Of a DNA stretch of 64,000 bases, positions 55,571 to 64,000 are shown one piece after another. A program made the position numbers and the translations under genes. The stretch covers positions 20,338,948-20,402,947 of the forward strand of contig NC_133532.1 of NCBI RefSeq assembly GCF_048544455.1, given 5' to 3'. The DNA comes from Silene latifolia. Lineage: Eukaryota; Streptophyta; Magnoliopsida; Caryophyllales; Caryophyllaceae. A model generated the notes under the pieces. The model was not told where the DNA came from, did not search any database, and worked only from the letters and a program-made list of their open reading frames with translations. How positions within the stretch are numbered: the stretch's first letter is position 1; each line of letters starts with the position of its first letter.

Positions 55571-57228
55571 CTACTGATCATCCTCTTCCTCGCTATCAGT
55601 GTACACACCATCTGATCTACGCTGAACACGATCACCGGGTGTTTGGCGAGGTCCTCGCTCACGTATGATCCCTAGCCCTCTCAACCAATGGGTCGATGTT
55701 CTTCATCATCTTGCGGAAGAAGGAAAGCTGTTTCTTGTCATCGGTAATTCTTTCGGCCTCGGCAAACTGAAACACTAAAGCACGTGCAATCTGCAAATTG
55801 ACAAAAACAACTAAAACATTATAAACATTATCGACGAACAGTAAGAAAGTTAAACAATTATTACAACAACTGTAAGTAAAATTATTACCTCAGCAGGAAC
55901 ATCAAAATCATCCTGTGGCGCGGGGGCATCATGGTGGTCGGGATCAATGATCAACGGGTGAGAATTCACATTGTACCAAGCCTCATAATCTGGCGCAGTC
56001 TCACCCGGGAAACTAACTGGTCTCGATCTTTGAGAAAGGTGAACCACGTGATCCTGCCAGCAATCCTAAAGATGATCACTCTGCGCAACACCGACCCAAA
56101 CCTCGTACCCTATCCCCGAAGCAGGACGATGCGCTACCAATCTCATAATGGGATTGGGTATGATCTGCACATACCCAAACTGTCGTAAACACCGATTAGG
56201 CTGGTACGGCTCGGCTATGTCCATGAAACGAACACAACCGGCAAATAGAGTACGAGGATGATACTCCTCCTGACGCGGCCCGTACGGATCCCACCTAATG
56301 GAAGCATAAGTAAGCCCATCTAACAACCTCCGATACTCCAACAATTTCTCCGCATTTTGAGCGAAGGGACCAACGGATCTCCAAGAACACGACCGAGGCT
56401 GAGTAGGGTCAATTGCCGAAGGTGGACCGGGTCTGAACATAGGAAAATACTCATAGATCCACGATTGTAACAAAGTCAAGCAACCACCAATAGTCTTCAC
56501 ACCAGCACGTGAAGCCACACCCAACTGTCGGTACATGAAGGCTAGTACACCGGCTCCCCAAGCGTAGTGGTGTACACAATCAGTATCATACACTAAAGGA
56601 AACAACTGAGGACGTAACCTATCACCTGATTTGTCGACAAAAAGTGTCGACCCCAACACTGCAGCCAAAAACCCCTCAGCAAAAACAACATCACAACTAG
56701 CTCTCGCCATGTCACAAACTGCATCTACCAATATACCCCCACTCTTGTAAATAGGGACCTTCTTACTAGAGTTTAACGGCAACCTCAACTGGTCTGATGC
56801 AATCCCAAAGAAGCCACAAACAAACATAAGGGGATCCGCCAACGTCCCGTCCTTACTCTCCACCTTACAACAGTTACCATCAACCCGAACACCTAAGATC
56901 TGCGCAACATCGTGAAGGAGTATGGACATCTCCACAAAAGGCATGTGTAAACTGTTGGTGTCGGGTTGCCATCTCTCAAAGAAAGCAGAAATAAGGGGCA
57001 TGTTATAATGCTCGGCCATGGAATCTAATAGGTGAGAAAGACCACTACCTTCATAAATTGTCTGAACGGCCGGAGGTAGTTCCCAACAACTCAAAAACCT
57101 CGTCTTACCAAACCGGTGGTAACCCGTCAAAACTGGTCGACCGACCTCATTAGGAGTCGGCCATAAGGTGTTGGCAATGTGGCCCCCAAAGCTAGGAATC
57201 ACGTGGGGAAACATCGGACCACCCGGAA
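55571..57228 (-). pseudogene. Plant mobile domain (PMD) protein, disrupted
   Basis: A plant-mobile-domain protein of the kind annotated as PP7 long-form homologs or MAIL-like: FGGHIANTLW, SHLLDSMAEHYNMPLISAFF, ERWQPDTNSLHMPFVEMSIL, then LHDVAQILGVRVDG. In known members PMDs act in silencing and genome stability, and PMD genes are often carried by transposons. The main exon runs from the copia LTR edge at 57228 down to 55889 (donor GAG|GTAATA); the last exon starts 55790 and ends GVYTDSEEEDDQ at 55571. Breaks: in-frame TAG at 56066-56068, a frameshift near 55678, and loss of the 5' part to the copia insertion. The frame stays open upstream of the first Met (57214) to the LTR edge, so the gene began further right. 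Confidence 0.75.
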
Positions 57229-58491
57229 TGAAGGAAATGTAGATTCATATACATACTAACATACTCATATATGTCTAAATAATTTGTCATAAAATTAAAA
57301 CGGATTTTATGCATGCAAACAATAATATAAATAGAGGAGAAATCATGTCCTTACATAGTGGATTTCGGTTATATTGGGCACAAGAGAGATCATCTTTCTC
57401 TCTTGTTCTTGAGCTTTTCCTTATGGATGAACAAGATCTAAGTATAAGATCTCTCCCTAAGCTTTATACCCAAGGCTTCTCTTAATTTAATTAATATTAC
57501 AAATACTAGTATAATATTAATCAAGGTAGAAAATTGAACCAAAAACTTTTATAAAACACTTATATGTTTCGGTTTTTAAGAGAGAAGAAGAGAGGATTTT
57601 TCTTCTCACTAGAACTTATATTTTGGATGAGTGAATTGGAATGAATAATAATACACTACATTTAGTATATTATTAGGTAAAATTATAGAGAAAACAATGA
57701 TCATTTTTCTTCCCCAAAACCGTGTAAGAGGAGCCTTTTGGGTGAGCCAATGCATGCAAGTGTTGTTCTTTACAATACATAATAGGCTTGCATGGCTAGG
57801 AAATAAGGTAATCATTGTGTTTACCATTATCTTAATCAAACACAATATTAGCCTATTTCTTCCCCTAATTTCGGCACAATGGATAATATAGAGTCCATAT
57901 TATTTTTGTCAATTTGTCAATATGTCACATGTCATATGTGACATAAATTTGTTATGTAATTTTTAACATATTAAAAATCAACGTATTAATAAAATACGTC
58001 ACATACAAATATCGACTTAGTAATATCATAATTACTTGTACCAAAAATTTTACCAATTTATAAATCACAACTGATTGTATTTATAACAATTCATTCAATT
58101 TAATTGTTACTTTAAACAATTATTTCATCCGAGTAATGATACAATTCAATTACTCAGACCGTATCTTATTTAATTACATTTCAATATGATACGTAAATTT
58201 TACTTCCAAAATCGTCCGTCAATTTTCAAGTAATTTAATTAACTCGTAACGTTATACGATTAATTAAATAATCAATTAAGAGTGTTGCCCTATAGGTATG
58301 ACCTAGGGGGTCAACTGATCACCACCGTCACACGACAGTAATGTCAAACTCTAGTCAGCCAATCATTACCGATATATGTTGACCAGTTGACAGTAACAAA
58401 ATTACTTCCCAATTGTATTCTTTAAAATGAGATTTAATAATGATATTTAAATCATGTGATCGCACTATTGTTGAGGACACATTTCCCAACA
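57229..58491 (-). repeat. 3' LTR of copia element 2
   Basis: Reads TGTTGGGAAATG...TTCCTTCA on the minus strand, preceded by the polypurine tract AGTAGGAGAT. It is homologous to, but clearly diverged from, the LTRs of the gag-only element. Confidence 0.9.
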
Positions 58492-59255
58492 ATCTCCTAC
58501 TTGTCCTCGACAAGTGTGCGTCACCAATTCTCTTGTCCTATTACTATCTCCCACTCAATGCAAGGTGTCTTTCAGGTCGTACTTGCAAGTGATCATATCG
58601 AGAGTGGTTTCCTCGATCTGGAGAATAACTGATTGACCGGACTTATCTATCATAGATACTTTCCGAGCGTGGCCACGCATTTCCAGTTCATTACTCCTCG
58701 AGTGGCCCTGAGATATTGTTATAACCCTGACAAGGGGTGGACAATTCCTATCGCACTCATTCCCTTCGACTAGCCACACCATCATAACCCAAAATATGCC
58801 CATTTGACCCCATTTACGAAGGTCGTAGTAACACAAATCAAAGTTAATCGAAAATCGTGCCATCTTAGGCGAATAGTCTTTAGTCAAAAGAATCGACTCA
58901 TTAGAATACTATAGTAGCTCTCGCCACGACCAGGCTATATAAATTTGCCGAACTCTATAAGCGGTCATAAGGCCCGACAAAATGTTCCTAACGGTCCGCC
59001 TATGTGATCGACTAGTCATCTCACATGACTCTATGGCACTTGAACTTGCCATCAATCGCCTCGCACTCTAGTCACTTCGAGACGTCACCTCATACAAGTG
59101 ACTATGGGCAAATACTATGTTAATCCGTGTTCACTTTAACGGGGTTCAATTGTCTCTACAACCCGTATGGATGTAACAAAGTATAATATTAAAGATAAAA
59201 GACAAATGTGATTATGAACATGAACAAAAACAACACTTTTATTTCATTTCAAAAT
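58492..59255 (-). other. Copia 3' region after pol
   Basis: Homologous to 12945-13641. No domain in the short frame 58555-58887, although it is recognisable in both elements. Confidence 0.65.
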
Positions 59256-62041
59256 CTAACAGAAATTTGGTACACGTTTAAGTCCCATGGACGTAACATG
59301 CCCATCATGCTTAGCCTGCGATAAAGGCTTGGTGAGCGGATCGGCTATGTTGTCATCCGTCCCAACCTTACAAATCGCAATTTCCTTTCTTTCAATGAAA
59401 TCTCTTATTACATGATATTTTTTAAGTACATGTCTAGATCTATTACTAGACTTTGGCTCCTTAGCTTGGAAGATCGTCCCACTATTATCACAATAGAGAG
59501 TGATGGGATCATTGGCGGTAGGTACTACTTTTAGACCTTCCGTGAATTGCTTGATCCATATAGCTTCCTTAGCGACTTCGATCTTTGCTATGTACTCACC
59601 TCCGTTGTCGAATCCGATTCTGACTTCCTTGAAGCTTCTCCAGCTTACGGCACCACCATTGAGCATGAAAACAAAACCAGCTTGTGATTTCATGTCATCT
59701 CTATCTGTTTGAAAACTTGAGTCCGTGTATCCAATAACACGCAACTCAGTGTCTCCTCCAAACACAAGGATAGAATCCTTAGTTCTTCTCAAGTACTTAA
59801 GGATGTTCTTGACAGCAATCCAGTGACTCTCACCTGGATTTCCTTGATATCTACTCATCATGCTCAAGGCATACGAGACATCAGGACGTGTGCATATCAT
59901 GGCATGCATGATTGATCCAACAGCGGAAGCATAAGGGATCAACTTCATGCGTTCAACATCATGGGGCTCGGAGGGAGATTGAGTCTTGCTCAATATCGTC
60001 CCGGTTACCATGGGTACCAAACCCCTTTTGGATTTGTCCATGCTGAACCGTCGAAGAATCTTATCAACATAAGACTCTTGACTTAGTGCCAATATCCTCT
60101 TGGGTCTATCTCTATAGATCCGGATACCTAATATGCGTTGTGCCTCTCCTAAATCCTTCATTTGGAAGTGGTTACCTAACCACTTCTTAACAGAAGACAA
60201 CATTGGAATATCATTTCCAATGAGTAGTATGTCATCGACATACAAGATTAGGAACACAACATTGCTCCCACTGAATTTCATGTATAAACATGGTTCCTCA
60301 ATATTTCGAGTGAAACCATTTTCCTTTATAACATGATTGAATCGATGATTCCAACTTCTAGATGCTTGCTTAAGACCATAAATGGATCTCTTAAGCTTGC
60401 ACACTTTGTTAGGATTTTTAGAATCAACAAAACCTTCGGGTTGTATCATGTACACCTCCTCTTCTAAATGCCCATTTAGAAAAGCGGTTTTGACATCCAT
60501 TTGCCAAATTTCATAATCATGAAATGCGGCGATTGCTAACAAAATCCGTATGGATCTTAGCATGGCTACGGGGGCGAAGGTCTCATCATAATGGAGACCT
60601 TGGACTTGGGTAAATCCTTTTGCCACTAGCCTAGCTTTGTAGACATCATCATGTCCTTCTATGCCATTTTTGACCTTGAATATCCATTTGCATTGGAGGG
60701 GTCTTGCCCCTTTAGGCAAATCTACCAAGTCCCAAACTTGGTTTTCAAGCATAGAATCCATTTCGGACTTCATGGCTTCAAGCCATAAGGTGGAATTAGG
60801 ACTAGAGATTGCGGCCTTGTAGGTGGCGGGCTCGTCACTTTCCATAAGCAACACATCGAGTGTTCCATCTTCCTCGATAAGTCCCACATATCGATCGGGA
60901 TGGCGAATAACTCGGCCCGTCCTTCTTAGTGGAGGAGGTACAACCGCGTTAGACGACGAAGGAACATCTTCTTGCGTCTCTACCTCGGTTTGTGGCTCTT
61001 GAACTTCATCAAGTTCAAAATTTCTCCCACTCTGTCTCTTAGAAATAAATTCTCGTTCTAAGAAGACAGCCTCGCAAGACACAAACACTTTGTTCTCTTG
61101 AGGTTTATAGAAATAGTAACCTCGAGAGGTCAAAGGATAGCCTACAAAGATGCACTTTTCAGATCTTGGGGCAAGCTTATTGTCGGGTTTAGCCTTGACG
61201 TAAGCATCACATCCCCAAATTTTCATATAGGATAGATTAGGAACTCTTCCTTTCCATGTCTCAAATGGAGTCTTTTCGGTGGCTTTAGTGGGACTATTAT
61301 TCAAAGATAGAATTGCAGTTTGAATTGCAAATCCCCAAAACGAGTTAGGTAACTCGGTTTGACTCATCATGGATCGAACCATATCAAGTAGGGTTCGATT
61401 TCTCCTTCGGCAACACCATTCAGTTGTGGTGTTCGGGTGGAGAAAGTTGTGATATAATACCACAACCTTTCAAGTGTGAATCAAATTCAAGACTAAGGTA
61501 TTCACCACCACGATCGGATCGTAGTGCCTTAATTCTTTTGTTCAATTGGTTCTCTACTTCGTTTTGAAATTCTTTGAATTTCTCAAACGCTTCACTCTTA
61601 TGTTTCATTAAATAGATATACCCATATCTACTTAAATCATCGGTGAAGGTTATGAAGTAGTCATAATTACCACGGGCGGTGATAGTCATTGGTCCACATA
61701 CATCGGTGTGTATGAGTCCCAATAGCTCACTAGCTCGTGTCCCTTTACCGCTAAAAGGATTACGAGTCATTTTGCCAAGTAGGCAATATTCGCATGTACC
61801 AAATGATTGATAATCAAAAGGTGTAATCACATTAGTCGAAACTAATCTTTTGATGCGATTCTCGTTTATGTGACCTAATCGACAATGCCAAATGAACGCT
61901 TCACTTGGGTCACTTGATTTGAGTTTCTTTGATTGAATGTTATAAATATCATTTGTTGGATTTGAGGTCTCTAAAATGTAAATGCCATTAATGGAAGAAG
62001 CTTGGCCAATAACCAAATCATTCCTAGAAATAGTACAACGA
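59256..62041 (-). pseudogene. Copia pol: integrase, RT, RNase H
   Basis: In order on the minus strand: the GAG-pre-integrase zinc finger (HCRLGHINENRIKRLVSTNV then CEYCLLGKM); integrase core (HTDVCGPMTI, TDDLSRYGYI, LRSDRGGEYLS); RT (QMDVKTAFLNGHLEEEVYMI, SIYGLKQASRSW, active site YVDDILLIGND); RNase H (GYTDSSF, LYCDNSGTIF, HVIRDFIE, ADPLTKPL). The frame breaks near 61415-61440, between integrase core and RT, by what look like two nearby single-base deletions, so two frames (59256-61463, 61420-62041) overlap there. The RNase H catalytic segment reads GFDNGGEYIA, where relatives have a TTEAEYIA-type motif. Otherwise near full length; gag and protease are cut off by the insertion. Confidence 0.9.
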
Positions 62042-62045
62042 TTGT

Positions 62046-63559
62046 TGATACCCGTCGTTGTGAGTACCAAAGATAAAATTTATAATCTCCTATTAAGACT
62101 AACCTAGGCTAGTGGTAACAGGGTCGAACCACAAGGAGGCAGTTGTAAATTCTAGTTGTTTTATGATCAGTCAAAGGTAACAATATTGGGGGTTGGTTGA
62201 ATTGGTCTATAACTAATAACAATAAGAAGAAAATAAACTAAAGATATGGATTAAACAGATAAAAGAAAGGTACTAGGATGGTCGGGTCATTACAGCTTCG
62301 GCGGCAGCAAACTAAGTCGGTCTGAATTTAACACAGGTAAGGCGGGAAACAAAGAGGTCCTCTCGGTCCACTCTTGACAATTAGCATCTCTCGATCTCGC
62401 TAAAAGTCCCTAATGTCACTAATACTAACTTTCGTCCTGAAAAGTGACTAATGGTCTAAACTATACCTATCTTTCGATCTTAGCACAGTTTAGTCGATTT
62501 AATTGATGGTCTAACAACCTACCCTATCTTTCGATCTAATGGGTCGGTCACAAAATTGGTATTTAACTGGTCGCATGCATTCGATTTGCTAAATACAGGA
62601 TAAAAAACAATTAAAACGAAGGGTAACCTTACAAGGTCAGTCGATCGACCAACAATGTCAGTCGATCGACTGACACGCGGGTTCAGTCCATGTTCAATCT
62701 AATGCCGCCTAGCCATAAATCGCCTACATCCTAGCACAAGCTATTTAGCTACTCATGGCGAAGGTAAAAACAACAATAAAACTCATGACAATTACGGAAT
62801 TCATACTTAAAATAAATAGCAATGATGAAGGAACGATAATTGGCTTGGGAACACTAACTATCAATTCTATACTAACAAAGAAAGCAATAAACGGGATTAG
62901 GGCAGAATGAATACCGAAAATTCAGAGGAAAGATTAGGAACAAGGCAGAATTCCAAAGCAAGAATCGATATAGCCAACCCTAATTATCCGAACAAACTAA
63001 AACTAAAACTTAATGTATTGTGATGTGAAACTTAATGTGTTCTCTGATAAAAACTCGATGTAAAAACTTGATGCGTTATTCAATGCTGGTGTTGCGTTAT
63101 ATAACAATCAACGCAACAACTTATTTCTAAAACCTAAACTTCACGGGCTTTCTAAATCTCGTCTGGAATCGAAATCTGGTCGATCGACTGAAAATGCTGG
63201 TCGATCGATCGCTCCTCAAAGAAAGAGCTTCGAAACCGAGCCTTGGTCGATCGATCGACTAGGTTGGTCGGTCGATCGCTAAGTCGCTACTTGACTTCTT
63301 TTAACTCGTGGACTTGTCTTTCGGGCCTTGGACTGCGCACCAAGCTCGTTCCTTAAGCAACTCCTTTACGTCATTTGCAATGCAGCTTACTCGGGGACAG
63401 ATTTGGCTTGATTTCCCGTCGAATTCTTCACATTTCTGCAATAAAGCACAAAATACGGAAGTAGACGGAAATAGGGAGAAATGTAGCATAAACTAAACAA
63501 ATGAGCTCTGAAATGCGTGTAAAAAGAGATGTGAAACATCATAAAAATGACACGCATCA
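62046..63559 (-). repeat. LTR of the third Athila-like element
   Basis: 1,514 bp. It contains two TCGATCGA copies 21 bp apart at 62641 and 62662, further copies at 63180, 63201, 63247 and a variant near 63271, and a TATA-like TTATATAAC near 63098-63106 downstream (in element orientation) of the second group. Confidence 0.82.
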
Positions 63560-64000
63560 AATCTCCCCAAACCAAACCTTGCTTGTCCCCAAGCAAGAAC
63601 TAGACTCGATCTAATGACCTAATGGAACGAGTTCAATCTCAGAGCGAATTGACAACTGTAAAGCCTAAACCAATTTAATGCATAACCAACAATCAATCAG
63701 TAATGTGAATCATGCAAACGAGTTATGAAGTCGTTAAAATCGCTGAACCGTTGACTGTAGAGACTTATCAAACTGGACTCTCGCGGGTCGCTCGAATCAC
63801 TCGATTAAGCACAGGTGATATATTTGTAAGATAGAAAGAATTAATTTTGTAGTGACTCTCACCTAACTACGACCTATGAAAACATGCCAGCAATAAAATA
63901 TGAAAATGACCTCTATGACCGTACATATGCATTCCAACCAACAGATGACCAATGACACATGCCGAGGTATAATTATGGGATATGTGAGGTATGGGTAAGA
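62046..64000 (-). mobile_element. Third Athila-like LTR element, right side outside window
   Basis: The LTR at 62046-63559 starts TGATACCCGTCG and ends CACGCATCA, followed by ATCTCCCCAAACC, the complement of the polypurine tract, so it is minus-oriented. The internal part 63560-64000 resembles the start of internal region 1 of the 17006-41338 complex (same TCGTCC/TTGTCC-rich opening) but is diverged. No coding sequence in the visible part. The likely target duplication on the left is attgt (62041-62045). Confidence 0.8.

Larger units (their letters stand above)
50056..57228 (+). mobile_element. Probable cargo-bearing Mutator-like element (MULE)
   Basis: The proposed left end is GGGTCCTGCTATACGTCGTC at 50056, followed by subterminal repeats. 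Inside are a MULE transposase joined to an OTU protease domain (plus), an unknown protein (minus), a GRF zinc-finger protein (plus) and a plant-mobile-domain gene (minus). No matching right terminal repeat is seen before the copia insertion at 57229, so the right boundary is unknown and the membership of the last genes is inferred from proximity and alternating orientation. Confidence 0.45.
57229..62045 (-). mobile_element. Ty1/copia element with pol, truncated by 62046 insertion
   Basis: Minus-strand copia of the same family as the 6178-14904 element: 3' LTR at 57229-58491 (1,263 bp), polypurine tract beside it, matching 3' region, then pol. It is interrupted at 62046 by another LTR element; gag and the 5' LTR are not in the window. 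It inserted into the PMD gene. Confidence 0.88.

Noticed and set aside
1..64000. tRNA and rRNA genes
   Set aside because: I looked for cloverleaf-like and rRNA-like stretches and saw none; the tRNA-like words at 7439, 22002, 25206 and 38885 are retrotransposon primer sites, not tRNA genes.

Overview
This is a repeat-dominated plant nuclear window, almost certainly from a eudicot. It is A/T-rich, contains one intact spliced plant housekeeping gene (fructokinase), and otherwise consists of plant-type transposable elements nested inside one another. The classes present are Ty3/gypsy (chromovirus and Athila types), Ty1/copia, CACTA, Mutator-like (MULE), Helitron-like and MITE-like. A Caryophyllales origin is a guess from general impression, not shown by the sequence.

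Layout. (1) 1-3982: 3' half and long terminal repeat (LTR) of a Tekay-like gypsy element. It truncates a CACTA transposon (3983-15721, minus) at its transposase gene. (2) A gag-only copia element (6178-14904, TSD cccac) sits inside the CACTA. (3) The CACTA itself ends inside an older copia pol gene (15722-17005, resuming 41339-41803). (4) That pol gene is split by a non-autonomous Athila-like complex (17006-41338, TSD actac) arranged LTR-internal-LTR-internal-LTR. (5) The third LTR of this complex is split by a young Athila element (25997-40618, TSD ggggg, two 1,710-bp LTRs) with gag, protease, reverse transcriptase, integrase and Athila ORF1, all on the minus strand. (6) 41804-45150: gene-poor, with a copia LTR start, Helitron-like ends and a Stowaway-like MITE. 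(7) 45340-47255: five-exon fructokinase, minus strand. (8) 47400-50040: gene-poor, with a Harbinger-like element carrying a Helitron-like insert. (9) 50056-57228: a decayed MULE transposase fused to an OTU cysteine-protease domain, followed by an unknown acidic protein, a GRF zinc-finger/membrane protein and a plant-mobile-domain pseudogene; this looks like a cargo-bearing MULE. (10) 57229-62045: a copia element with pol, of the same family as the gag-only one, interrupted at 62046 by a third Athila-like LTR that runs out of the window.

The most unusual structure is regulatory. Three LTR families carry family-specific short-motif arrays just upstream of the TATA box. One is a perfect 12-bp palindrome repeated with alternating spacing of about 21 and 29 bp, and copies of such arrays recur inside the elements. 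The MULE region adds a 210-bp array of palindromes inside a predicted transposase intron, and an 11-copy AACGG array between two divergent promoters. The gag-only copia element has a well-formed candidate intron at the end of gag.

Only fructokinase, the 159-aa protein, the GRF protein, the Athila gag and ORF1, and the copia gag look intact as reading frames. Most other coding regions carry stops, frameshifts or insertions, which are noted per entry. All domain calls come from reading motifs by eye; no database search was possible.
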